Assembly (NCBI GenBank): GCA_027482195.1
Contig: JAIXWE010000035.1
Span: 1 to 38,468 of the forward strand
Length of the DNA: 38,468 nucleotides
Source of the DNA: Alphaproteobacteria bacterium
GTDB taxonomy: Bacteria > Pseudomonadota > Alphaproteobacteria > Micavibrionales > Micavibrionaceae
Reading direction: 5' to 3'
The notes beneath the pieces were generated by a model that worked only from the letters and a program-made list of their open reading frames with translations, made no database searches and was not told the origin of the DNA. Below are positions 25,203 to 33,337 of this stretch, in pieces (position 1 is the first letter of the stretch; each line of letters opens with the position of its first letter). The translations under genes and the position numbers were made by a program.

Positions 25203-27860
25203 ATGCTTGATAAAACATTTGATCCGAAAATTATTGAATCCGTTCACTCCGCGCGTTGGGAAAAATCCGGTGTGGCAAAAGCCAACCCAACCCACAACGC
25301 AAATCCTTACACCATTATGATACCGCCGCCCAATGTTACGGGATCACTTCATATGGGGCATGCGGTCAACAACACGCTTCAAGATATTCTCATTCGCTAT
25401 CACCGCATGAAAAAGCGCAATGTGTTGTGGCAACCGGGAACCGATCACGCAAGTATTGTTGTGAACATGTTGGTCACCAAAAAATTGGAATCTGAGGGCA
25501 AAGATGTGCGCGCCATGGGACGCGAGGCGTTTTTGAAAGAATGTTGGGAATTCAAAAAGCAATCTCATGAAAATATTTCAAACCAGTTGCGCCGTTTGGG
25601 CACAACTATGGATTGGTCGCGCGAACGATTCACAATGGATGGCGGATATAACAAAGCCGTCACAACTGCGTTCGTGCAATTATACAAAGACGGATTAATT
25701 TATCGTGATAAACGTTTGGTGAATTGGGATCCGAAATTACAAACTGTTGTTTCTGACCTTGAGGCCGAAAGCCGCGATGTCAAAGGTCATATGTGGTATA
25801 TCACATACCCGATCGAAGGGGATGTGGAGCGCACCATCACCATCGCCACGACACGACCCGAAACCATGTTGGGTGACACAGGCATTGCCGTGAACCCAGA
25901 GGATGAGCGCTATCAGGATCTTATAGGCAAATTTGCAATTCTTCCCATCGTTGGGCGGCCTATTCCGATTGTGGGTGACACTTATGTTGATAAGGAGTCC
26001 GGCACGGGTGCGATGAAAATTACCCCCGCGCATGATTTCAATGACTTTGAATTGGGCAAGCGGCACAAGTTGGAAGTGATCAATATTTTTGATGATCATG
26101 CGCGCATAAATTCCAATGCGCCGGAAGAATATCAAGGACTTGATCGTTTTGATGCGCGCAAGAAACTGTTAGAGGAATTGGAATCGCAAGATTTATTGGT
26201 GAAGGCCGAAGCCATCACACACGCCGTGCCGCATGGCGACAGATCGGGCGTGGTGATTGAACCGTATTTAACCGATCAATGGTATTGCGATGCCAAAACA
26301 CTGGCGCAACCCGCGATTAAGGCGGTGGAAGAAGGTAAAACCGTTTTCGTTCCCAAAAATTGGGAGAACACCTATTTCGAATGGATGCGCAATATTCAAC
26401 CCTGGTGTATCTCACGCCAATTATGGTGGGGCCATCAAATTCCCGCATGGTATGGGCCGGAGGGTGATATTTTTGTTGCGGAAAATGAACAAGAAGCACA
26501 AGAAGAAGCCAATAAAAAATACGGTAAGCCCGTAACTTTGCGCCAAGATCCGGATGTGTTGGATACGTGGTTTTCATCCGGCTTGTGGCCATTTGCAACA
26601 TTGGGGTGGCCCGACAAAACACCCGAGCTTGATAAATATTACCCAGGCGATGTGTTGGTCACCGCGTTCGATATCATCTTTTTCTGGGTCGCACGCATGA
26701 TGATGTTCGGTCAATATTTTATGAAGGATGTCCCGTTTCATACGGTGTATATCCACGCCCTTGTCCGCGATGCGAAGGGCCAGAAAATGTCGAAATCAAA
26801 GGGCAATGTGATTGACCCCTTAGAGACGATTGAAAAATATGGCACGGACGCGTTGCGCTTTACCTTAACGGCAATGGCGGCACAAGGGCGCGACATTCGC
26901 CTGTCCGATGACCGCATTGCGGGCTATCGCAATTTTGCGACAAAACTTTGGAACGCGGCGCGCTATTGCGAAATGAATGGGTGCAACCCACCTGAAAATT
27001 TTGACCCCACACGTGCAACACACATGGTCAATCAATGGATTATCGGCGAAGTGGTCAACACACAAAACGCCATTGATACAGCTTTGGCGGGATACAAATT
27101 TAATGATGCCGCCAATGCGATTTACAGTTTCGTGTGGGGCACATTTTGCGATTGGTATTTGGAATTCACCAAACCAATTTTGGGGGAAGGCAACACCAAC
27201 GATACTTTAAAACAAGAAACACGCGATACAACCGGGTGGGTTCTTGATCAGATTTTGGTGTTGTTGAATCCTTTCATGCCGTTTATCACCGAAGAATTAT
27301 ACGAAAGCATGGCCGTGCGCCCCAGCGGATCATTATTGATGGCTGAAAGTTGGCCGTCTTATGATGCGGCGTTGGTGAAAAAGACGGCCGCAGATGATAT
27401 CGCGTGGCTTATTCGTGCCATCAGCGAAATTCGTTCCGTGCGCACTGATATGAACGTGCCACCCAAGGCGTTTGTGCGCTTGATGATCAAGGATGCGGAT
27501 GCAATCACAAAAGAACGCGCGCAGACTTATGATGAAGTTTTGCGGCGTATGGCGCGTGTTGAAAGTGTCGAGTATGTAACAGCCGCACCTAAAGGCGCCA
27601 TTCAAACCGTGGTAGGTGAGGCGAGCTTTATTTTGCCCATCGCTGACATTATCGATCTTGATAAAGAACGCGCGCGGTTGAAAAAAGAAATTGAAAAGCT
27701 CAACGCTGATATCGAAAAATTGAATAAGCAATTGAGCAATCAAGATTTTGTCGCACGTGCGGCACCGGAAGTGGTTGATGAGCAACGCGAGCGTTTGAAA
27801 ATTTCCCAAGCGACGAAAGAAAAATTATCATCCGCCTTGATGCAATTGGATGCGGCATAA
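25203..27860 (+). CDS. valS: Valyl-tRNA synthetase
   Basis: Class I synthetase charging tRNA-Val. The 885-aa product has PPPNVTGSLHMGHAVNN (HIGH-type motif, near residue 42), the editing domain (TTRPETMLGDTGIAVNPED, GTGAMKITPAHD) and the KMSKS loop at residues 528-532. The zone after it includes the anticodon-binding helices. A C-terminal coiled-coil arm spans about residues 815-885 (DKERARLKKEIEKLNADIEK). Length agrees with bacterial ValRS. A hairpin terminator shared with rpmE follows. Confidence 0.97.
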   Translation: MLDKTFDPKIIESVHSARWEKSGVAKANPTHNANPYTIMIPPPNVTGSLHMGHAVNNTLQDILIRYHRMKKRNVLWQPGTDHASIVVNMLVTKKLESEGKDVRAMGREAFLKECWEFKKQSHENISNQLRRLGTTMDWSRERFTMDGGYNKAVTTAFVQLYKDGLIYRDKRLVNWDPKLQTVVSDLEAESRDVKGHMWYITYPIEGDVERTITIATTRPETMLGDTGIAVNPEDERYQDLIGKFAILPIVGRPIPIVGDTYVDKESGTGAMKITPAHDFNDFELGKRHKLEVINIFDDHARINSNAPEEYQGLDRFDARKKLLEELESQDLLVKAEAITHAVPHGDRSGVVIEPYLTDQWYCDAKTLAQPAIKAVEEGKTVFVPKNWENTYFEWMRNIQPWCISRQLWWGHQIPAWYGPEGDIFVAENEQEAQEEANKKYGKPVTLRQDPDVLDTWFSSGLWPFATLGWPDKTPELDKYYPGDVLVTAFDIIFFWVARMMMFGQYFMKDVPFHTVYIHALVRDAKGQKMSKSKGNVIDPLETIEKYGTDALRFTLTAMAAQGRDIRLSDDRIAGYRNFATKLWNAARYCEMNGCNPPENFDPTRATHMVNQWIIGEVVNTQNAIDTALAGYKFNDAANAIYSFVWGTFCDWYLEFTKPILGEGNTNDTLKQETRDTTGWVLDQILVLLNPFMPFITEELYESMAVRPSGSLLMAESWPSYDAALVKKTAADDIAWLIRAISEIRSVRTDMNVPPKAFVRLMIKDADAITKERAQTYDEVLRRMARVESVEYVTAAPKGAIQTVVGEASFILPIADIIDLDKERARLKKEIEKLNADIEKLNKQLSNQDFVARAAPEVVDEQRERLKISQATKEKLSSALMQLDAA

Positions 27861-27894
27861 ATAATTTCTCACGTAAAATCTTCAATATAAAATC

Positions 27895-27920
27895 GGCCCC
27901 GCATGTTGCCATACGGGGCC
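27895..27920. terminator. Bidirectional hairpin between valS and rpmE
   Basis: GGCCCCG (27895-27901) pairs with CGGGGCC (27914-27920), with a further 3-bp inner pairing (ATG/CAT). On the minus strand it is followed by GATTTTATATT, so it serves best as the rpmE terminator; on the plus strand the T-run is weak (AGTTCTT). It probably works for both genes. Confidence 0.7.
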
Positions 27921-27949
27921 AGTTCTTACCTCATCAGGAGAAAACTTGA

Positions 27950-28183
27950 TTACGCTTCTTTTTTGTCGCCCATAAAATTGCCAAAGCGTTTTTCGAATTT
28001 GGATAATTGTCCTTTTTCCAGAATCTTCTGGGTTCCACCGCGCCATGCTGGGTGTGACAAAGGATCAATATCCAATTTCATCACATCACCTGGCTTGCCC
28101 CATGTGCTGCGTGTTTTGTATTGTGAACCGTCGGTCATGACCACGGTGATTTCATGATATTTCGGATGTGTTTCGGCTTTCAT
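27950..28183 (-). CDS. rpmE: 50S ribosomal protein L31
   Basis: The 77-aa product begins [20 protein letters not shown] and contains [24 protein letters not shown] and a basic C-terminus with FEKRFGNF, all L31 features. It lacks the CxxC zinc pair, so it is the zinc-independent type usual in alphaproteobacteria. A promoter is visible upstream on the minus strand. Convergent with valS. Confidence 0.95.
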   Translation of the reverse strand: MKAETHPKYHEITVVMTDGSQYKTRSTWGKPGDVMKLDIDPLSHPAWRGGTQKILEKGQLSKFEKRFGNFMGDKKEA

Positions 28184-28213
28184 TTTCGTGTTCCTTAGAA
28201 TGCTGTGGCCAGA

Positions 28214-28243
28214 TTTATATCAGTCTGATGCTTCAAAAAGCAA
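28214..28243 (-). promoter_or_regulatory. Putative promoter for rpmE
   Basis: Read on the minus strand, TTGCTT (28243-28238) and TATAAA (28219-28214) are 18 nt apart, within GATATAAAT. The leader would be about 25 nt and contain AAGGAA as ribosome site. The rest of the 226-nt gap (28184-28409) is AT-rich and holds the hairpin at 28369-28415 but no ORF. Confidence 0.5.
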
Positions 28244-28368
28244 GTCTTTTAAAAAATATTTTTTTGTATTTAAAATCAACATCTTATTGTTATACATAAT
28301 TGCAAAAGAGATAAAAATCTGGCTTTAAGGTGAGGGGCTAAGGGTTGAATCACCAATGCTTGAAACGA

Positions 28369-28415
28369 GGGTAAACGGCCAGCAAAGCGTGATGGCCGCC
28401 CTTGGTTTTTTACCC
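28369..28415. terminator. Nested hairpin at the 3' end of the TPR gene, terminator candidate
   Basis: GGGTAAA (28369-28375) pairs with TTTACCC (28409-28415), and inside it CGGCCA (28376-28381) pairs with TGGCCG (28393-28398), leaving a bulge. On the minus strand the inner stem ends in TTT, a weak U-tract. It overlaps the TPR stop codon region, so it is most likely the end of that transcript. Confidence 0.4.
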
Positions 28416-29888
28416 GTGTGACATGCTTGGGGGAAGGGTTGCGGAAATACGGCTGTGGCGATTGACGGGGCTTGTGTGAATACCGTCATACAGAATGGCG
28501 GTGTTCGCAAAATGCGCAACCTCTTCCGCTTCATCAAGTGCCATCGCGCGTGAAGCTAAATTATCACTGTTATCCAAAATGCGCAAAATATCATCCGGTA
28601 AAGAATCCGGGGGCAAATGTGCCAACATCGCCGGATTAATAGTGACGTAAAGGGTTAGAATATTCGCTGGGCAATTTTCTGTTTGAATGTAGGGAACGAG
28701 ACGTGCGTTCGCCTTAATTCCCTGACCGGCAAAGAAATAGGCCTTTGCCATGATATAGTCTGTGAAGCTATCAGAAATATTATCGTGAGATAAGCGCAGC
28801 AAGTAGTCTTGCGCCTCTTCAGGCTTGCCCATTTGGGCATAGATATTTGCCGCGATTTGTAAAGCATGTGTATCTTTTGGATTAATTCTTAAAGATTTTT
28901 TGATCAGCTCTTTTGCTGATTTGAAATCAGCGGTCTTTCTATGGATATTTGCCGCAATGTTGAGCGAGTAAGCATTCTCAGGATCGACGCTTAAAGAGTG
29001 GGTGATAAAATCAATTGCGGAGTGCATATAGCCCATTTTGCTATTGATGATTGCCGCAGCGTTCAGACAAAAAACATCATCAGGTATTATTTTAAGCGCA
29101 CGTTTCATAAAATTCAGCGCGGCACCATTATCCCCCGCTTTGGAGTAAATAATGGCTGCATTGCCTAGACAAAAAACATTATCTGGCTCAGATTTGAGCG
29201 CATGCATAATTGCTGTTTTCGCTGCATCAAGATTCCCCATTTTATTATAGATTGTCGTAGCAACACATAAAGCGGGAGCGTGATCGGGGTTAATATCGAG
29301 TACACGGGCAATGTATGTAAGGGCAGATTCATAATCTTCTGCTTTACTTGAGAGTGAGGCCAAACTCGTTAATGCGTGAGTATCTGTTGGATCTTGTTCA
29401 AGGAGTTCTAGAAAATTATCGGGCTTGTCTCTAGACTTCCCACTCGCATACTCGATGTGACCTTTTAATGCTAAGACGCGCACATCAGTGGGGTGAAGTT
29501 CATATGCGCGATCAATATGGGTGAGGGCATCCGGATAATTTTTTGATCGATACGCAATATTTGCGGCTTCTGTTAACGAGAAAATATCATTCGGATCAAG
29601 TATGAGTGCGCGATCAATCGCCTTTTTTGCAAGGTCAAAATCATTCTCATGCAACGCGATTTTTGCAAGGCTTGTGAGAGCTTTCACGTTGCATGTGTCT
29701 TGTTTCAAAAGATTATAAAGAAAGAATTTTGTGAGTTCGGTATTGCCAGTGTCGCGCGCGGCATTAAAAAATTCAACAGCGGCTTGTGTATGAAAGCAAT
29801 GGAAACGGCGTTGCGCCATGTAATTCATGGTCGCAATGAGCTCGTCTTCACTTATTTTTGACTCAGTTTCATCACGCATTAAAGGCAT
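28410..29888 (-). CDS. Tetratricopeptide-repeat protein
   Basis: I chose the ATG at 29888 (492 aa, MPLMRDETESKISEDEL), since AAGGA lies just upstream; an ATG at 29927 also exists. From about residue 60 to 370 the protein is a string of eight or more TPR units of 34 residues, with the pattern A..A...G....A......L...P. Examples are AKKAIDRALILDPNDIFSL and AKELIKKSLRINPKDTHALQ. The C-terminal 90 residues are not repeat-like. No signal peptide or membrane span is visible, so it is probably cytosolic. The base composition appears AT-richer than adjacent genes. TPRs mediate protein contacts; no partner can be named. Confidence 0.88.
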   Translation of the reverse strand: MPLMRDETESKISEDELIATMNYMAQRRFHCFHTQAAVEFFNAARDTGNTELTKFFLYNLLKQDTCNVKALTSLAKIALHENDFDLAKKAIDRALILDPNDIFSLTEAANIAYRSKNYPDALTHIDRAYELHPTDVRVLALKGHIEYASGKSRDKPDNFLELLEQDPTDTHALTSLASLSSKAEDYESALTYIARVLDINPDHAPALCVATTIYNKMGNLDAAKTAIMHALKSEPDNVFCLGNAAIIYSKAGDNGAALNFMKRALKIIPDDVFCLNAAAIINSKMGYMHSAIDFITHSLSVDPENAYSLNIAANIHRKTADFKSAKELIKKSLRINPKDTHALQIAANIYAQMGKPEEAQDYLLRLSHDNISDSFTDYIMAKAYFFAGQGIKANARLVPYIQTENCPANILTLYVTINPAMLAHLPPDSLPDDILRILDNSDNLASRAMALDEAEEVAHFANTAILYDGIHTSPVNRHSRISATLPPSMSHG

Positions 29889-29943
29889 CTTTTCCTTGAA
29901 ATTTGAAAAGACCCTATACAAAATCAAGCTTTATGTCAATTTT

Positions 29944-31008
29944 TTACTGAGCGATGGATTTGCCTGCTGAGCGCAGATCGGCAAAGGCCTCTGTCAGGCG
30001 GTCCACCATTCCTTTTTCGCCCATACGCAGCCAAGCGCGGGGGTCATATTCCTTTTTGTAAGGCTTGCCGGAATTGGGGTCGATTTGATAACGAAAAGCG
30101 CCGTCATTCGCACGCACATAATCACCCACGGGTTTGGCAAATGCGAATTGCGTATCGGTATCGATGTTCATTTTGAACACACCGTAATCAAGTGTCTCGG
30201 TAATTTGGGATTTGTCGGAACCAGAGCCGCCATGAAACACAAGATCAAGCGGATTCGATGAAAGGTTACGTTTCTCCGCCACCAATTTTTGGGAGTTGAG
30301 CAAAATTTCCGGACGCAATTTCACATTTCCCGGCGCGTAAACACCATGAACATTTCCAAACGAGGCCGCGAGTGAGAAATGCCCGATGGGGGATAACATA
30401 TCCCACGCCATCAACACATCTTCCGGTTGGGTGTAAAGTTTGGCGTTGTCAATTTCATCCGACCCCACGCCATCTTCTTCACCGCCTGTCACGCCCAATT
30501 CAATCTCCATGCTCATATCAATTTTGACCATGCGTTTTAAAATGCGGGCGCATTCGGAAATATTTTCCTCAAGCGGTTCTTCCGATAAATCAAGCATGTG
30601 AGAGGAGAAAAGCGGTGTGCCATATTGCTTAAAGTAAGCTTCACCGTGATCGAGCATGGATTCCACCCATGGGATCAATTTTTTATTGGCATGATCTGTG
30701 TGCAAGATAACACACACACCATAAAATTTTGCCATCATATGCACGTGATGTGCGGCTGACACGGCTCCTAAAACTTTGGCTTGGAAGGAATCGGGTGCGC
30801 CTTTGCCGGCGTAAAATTCAGCCCCGCCATTTGAAAGTTGAATGACCACATCGGATTTATTTTTTGCGGCGGCTTCCAACACGGCATTAATTGTGCCCGA
30901 AGAAATAACATTAATCGCGGGCAAGGCGTAACGCCCGTCTTTGCAGGATTTCAATAGTGTTTGATAATCACGCCCTGTGACCACACCTGGTTTTAATACG
31001 CCGCTCAT
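29944..31008 (-). CDS. fbaA: Class II fructose-bisphosphate aldolase
   Basis: This zinc enzyme splits fructose 1,6-bisphosphate in glycolysis or makes it in gluconeogenesis. The 354-aa product is of the class IIA (E. coli FbaA) type, with the catalytic aspartate and zinc His in ILHTDHANK (Asp105, His106). EIELGVTGGEEDGV, FGNVHGVYAPG and VFHGGSGSDKSQI are further signature segments. AAAGGATG serves as ribosome site. Its upstream neighbour on the same strand is a small unknown ORF; gap and tkt are encoded farther upstream on the same strand. Confidence 0.95.
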   Translation of the reverse strand: MSGVLKPGVVTGRDYQTLLKSCKDGRYALPAINVISSGTINAVLEAAAKNKSDVVIQLSNGGAEFYAGKGAPDSFQAKVLGAVSAAHHVHMMAKFYGVCVILHTDHANKKLIPWVESMLDHGEAYFKQYGTPLFSSHMLDLSEEPLEENISECARILKRMVKIDMSMEIELGVTGGEEDGVGSDEIDNAKLYTQPEDVLMAWDMLSPIGHFSLAASFGNVHGVYAPGNVKLRPEILLNSQKLVAEKRNLSSNPLDLVFHGGSGSDKSQITETLDYGVFKMNIDTDTQFAFAKPVGDYVRANDGAFRYQIDPNSGKPYKKEYDPRAWLRMGEKGMVDRLTEAFADLRSAGKSIAQ

Positions 31009-31076
31009 ACAACATCCTTTTTTCGGTTCAAAGATGAAGCCGTTTTAACCAAAAATGATGGGAAGAGAAAGGGGTT

Positions 31077-31229
31077 TTACGCTTCGAGCGTTTGTGACGG
31101 AATAAGTGGTGCGGACACAGGTGCTTGGGCATTAAATGGCGCCAAAGAAACACCAGAAAGACGCGCAGCCGCCATAGCTACCAAGCGATTGGCGCCATCA
31201 GAAGCAAGAATTTTTACGTCGCTACCCAT
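31077..31229 (-). CDS. Small ORF of 50 codons after the tandem winged-helix gene
   Basis: The start I prefer is the ATG at 31229 (MGSDVKILASDGANRLVAMA), preceded on the minus strand by AAAGGA; it overlaps the stop of the regulator gene by 8 nt (ATGGGTAG), as in translational coupling. The product is short, Ala/Pro/Ser-rich and not recognisable. It could be a real small protein or a chance ORF. Confidence 0.4.
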   Translation of the reverse strand: MGSDVKILASDGANRLVAMAAARLSGVSLAPFNAQAPVSAPLIPSQTLEA

Positions 31230-31800
31230 CTGTGCTTGTCCTTTGCAACAAACCTTCATTCATTAATTCATCCAAAGCCCGCGCACCCGTTGTTGAAGGG
31301 CCAATATTCGACCGATTTAACAAGACCGAGCGCGAAGCTTCCCCCAAATCTACAGCCGTCAAAAGCAATTTGACATCCCGTAGCGTTGGGCGACGTTCTT
31401 GGAAGCCCTTTATAAAGGTATCAAGGAAATCTTGCAATCTTTTATGTGAGCCGTCACAGTAAGTGAGGCTTAAGTCTATGTTTTTCTTGGCATATCCGGC
31501 GATATGAATGTGGATAACCCGCCCATCTTCTTCGCCCGCCACGCGGTCAATGCACCCATGATCCGCCAACCATAAAATATTACGATTCACCGAAAATTTA
31601 TCGAGATTGAGCCGCGCCATGATCTCCGCTTGGGTGGTATTGGGGTGAGCGTGAATATCAACAAGCATCATCGCGCGCAACACCGTGCACGACGGATCCC
31701 CCGCTAACGCCGCGATTAAATGATCAATAACCAGCGTTGATTGCTGGATATGGCTTGCGCTCGCCTGACTATGGGCGGATTTTAAACCGTGTGGGGGCAT
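31222..31800 (-). CDS. Transcriptional regulator with two winged-helix-like halves
   Basis: The 192-aa product has an N-terminal MarR-like winged helix (LRAMMLVDIHAHPNTTQAEI, MARLNLDKFSVNRNILWLAD, then a wing with GEEDGRVIHIHIAGY) at about residues 41-107. A second, similar helical pattern runs from residue 139 (LRDVKLLLTAVDLGEAS, VLLNRSNIGPSTTGARALDE, LMNEGLLQRT). The halves look like two related DNA-binding units in one chain, unlike the usual dimer of single units. It is divergent from the MAPEG gene. The ATG has no ribosome site; a consensus promoter begins the transcript at or next to the ATG. Confidence 0.78.
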   Translation of the reverse strand: MPPHGLKSAHSQASASHIQQSTLVIDHLIAALAGDPSCTVLRAMMLVDIHAHPNTTQAEIMARLNLDKFSVNRNILWLADHGCIDRVAGEEDGRVIHIHIAGYAKKNIDLSLTYCDGSHKRLQDFLDTFIKGFQERRPTLRDVKLLLTAVDLGEASRSVLLNRSNIGPSTTGARALDELMNEGLLQRTSTDG

Positions 31801-31806
31801 AATGTT

Positions 31807-31835
31807 ATTATAGACCCCACAAGTTAAAAAATCAA
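31807..31835 (-). promoter_or_regulatory. Strong promoter for the winged-helix regulator, leaderless transcript likely
   Basis: On the minus strand TTGATT (31835-31830) and a perfect TATAAT (31812-31807) are 17 nt apart. The -10 ends 6 nt before the ATG at 31800, so the seventh base downstream is the A of the start codon. Together with the absent Shine-Dalgarno this predicts a leaderless mRNA. Confidence 0.6.
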
Positions 31836-31842
31836 AATTATC

Positions 31843-31879
31843 ATGTGAAATATTATAAACAACGAATATAATGTCACAT
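31843..31879. promoter_or_regulatory. 37-bp inverted repeat spanning the MAPEG promoter, operator candidate
   Basis: ATGTGA (31843-31848) and TCACAT (31874-31879) are perfect arms, and the inner bases continue as an imperfect AT-rich palindrome. A perfect TATAAT (31867-31872) for the MAPEG gene lies inside the repeat, with the left arm at -35 distance. A regulator bound here would block that promoter. The arms are too far apart for a CRP site. Confidence 0.5.
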
Positions 31880-31904
31880 CAATTTTAAATGAGGTTTTTC
31901 AATC

Positions 31905-32321
31905 ATGATGATGACATCAATTTATGCTTCGATTTTGGGCTTAATGCTTGTTGCGCTTTCGATCAATGTTATCAAAACACGTCGTAAAGTTGGTGCCGCG
32001 CTTGGTACGCGTGACGACATGGACATGATACGTTCAAGTCGTGCTCAAGCAAACTTGGCAGAATATGCTCCGATCTTTTTAATTCTATTAGGCTTCGCTG
32101 AGTTTAATGGTTTATACGGCTGGGCTGTGCACGCACTTGGGCTTACTTTTGTCGCGGGTCGTATTCTTCATGCATATAGTCTTCTCAAGGCTGAGAAATA
32201 TGAAGGTGACAAGCTTGTCGTGAAGCCTGTCTGGCGCATTTATGGCATGATGTGCACCTTCAACACGATTGGTTTTCTTGCAATCGTGGTGCTGGTGCAA
32301 TCATTGCTTCGTGGGTTTTAA
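31905..32321 (+). CDS. MAPEG-family membrane protein
   Basis: The 138-aa product has four predicted membrane spans and the MAPEG core RSSRAQANLAEYAPIFLILL, in which RAxxNxxE is the family signature. GRILHAYSLL corresponds to the later conserved HA segment. MAPEG proteins in animals act on glutathione and eicosanoids; bacterial members are mostly uncharacterised and may conjugate glutathione. GAGG lies 11 nt upstream of the first of three consecutive ATGs. It is divergent from the tandem winged-helix regulator, which may control it. It ends 5 nt before the convergent gap stop. Confidence 0.9.
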   Translation: MMMTSIYASILGLMLVALSINVIKTRRKVGAALGTRDDMDMIRSSRAQANLAEYAPIFLILLGFAEFNGLYGWAVHALGLTFVAGRILHAYSLLKAEKYEGDKLVVKPVWRIYGMMCTFNTIGFLAIVVLVQSLLRGF

Positions 32322-32326
32322 TCAGC

Positions 32327-33337
32327 TTAAATAAAGCTTCCCATTTTTACGGCCGTATCCAACATGCGGTTGGAAAAGCCCCATTCATTATCATACCACG
32401 TCATGACACGTACCATTTTGCCGTCGATCACTTTTGTGCCGTCTAATGAAAAAATGCTCGATCTGGGGTCATGATTAAAATCAGTTGAAACCAACTCTTC
32501 ATCATAATAGCCCAAGATGTTCTTAAGAGGGCCGTCTGCATATTTTTTAATCGCCGCATTAATTTCTTCGGCCGATGTATCACGCGCGGGTACAAATTTA
32601 AAATCAACCAAGGATACGTTCGGGGTTGGAACACGAATGGCCACACCGTCAAGTTTGCCTTTTAATTCTGGCAAAACTTTGCCCACGGCTTTGGCAGCAC
32701 CCGTTGAGGTGGGGATCATATTGAGGGCGGCCGCGCGCGCACGGTGCAAATCCTTGTGCATGGTGTCGACAATGCGTTGATCACCCGTATAGCTGTGAAT
32801 GGTTGTCATGTAACCATGCACAATGCCGATTTCTTTATGAATGGCATAGGCCACCGGTGCCAAGCAATTGGTGGTGCAGGACGCGTTGGACACGATTTTA
32901 TGATCAGCCGTGAGTTTATCGGAATTAACCCCATAAACAACGGTAAGGTCTTCATCGGTCGCAGGAGCGGAGATCAAAACGCGTTTTGCGCCGCCTTGAA
33001 AATGCAACTCCGCCTTCGCACGATCGGTGAACACACCGGAACATTCCAAAACAATATCCGCGCCCACGTCTTTCCATGGAATTTGCGCCGGATCTTTTTG
33101 TTGGAAGGTGCGAATATTTTGTCCATTGATGGTGAGTGTATGTTCACCATCAGACGTAACGGTAAAAGGAAATTTTCCATGAACGGAATCATATTTTAAC
33201 AAATGGGCATTGGTTTTATTATCGGCCAAATCATTGATCGCGACCAATTGAATATCTGTACGGCCCGATTCATAAAGTGCCCGGCACACAAGCCGCCCGA
33301 TACGACCAAATCCATTAATTGCAACTTTTATCGCCAT
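32327..33337 (-). CDS. gap: Glyceraldehyde-3-phosphate dehydrogenase, type I
   Basis: Interconverts glyceraldehyde 3-phosphate and 1,3-bisphosphoglycerate. The 336-aa product has the NAD-binding start AINGFGRIGRLVCRAL, the catalytic SNASCTTNCLAPV with Cys154, and His181 in TTIHSYTGDQ. WYDNEWGFSNRMLD is near the C-terminus. It is the second gene of a tkt-gap unit: its ATG overlaps the tkt stop by one base (TAATG). No pgk gene follows, unlike in many relatives. Confidence 0.97.
   Translation of the reverse strand: MAIKVAINGFGRIGRLVCRALYESGRTDIQLVAINDLADNKTNAHLLKYDSVHGKFPFTVTSDGEHTLTINGQNIRTFQQKDPAQIPWKDVGADIVLECSGVFTDRAKAELHFQGGAKRVLISAPATDEDLTVVYGVNSDKLTADHKIVSNASCTTNCLAPVAYAIHKEIGIVHGYMTTIHSYTGDQRIVDTMHKDLHRARAAALNMIPTSTGAAKAVGKVLPELKGKLDGVAIRVPTPNVSLVDFKFVPARDTSAEEINAAIKKYADGPLKNILGYYDEELVSTDFNHDPRSSIFSLDGTKVIDGKMVRVMTWYDNEWGFSNRMLDTAVKMGSFI

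Noticed and set aside
31843-31879. CRP/FNR-like site from TGTGA...TCACA
   Set aside because: The arms are 25 nt apart, whereas a CRP site has a 6-nt spacer; kept only as a general inverted repeat.
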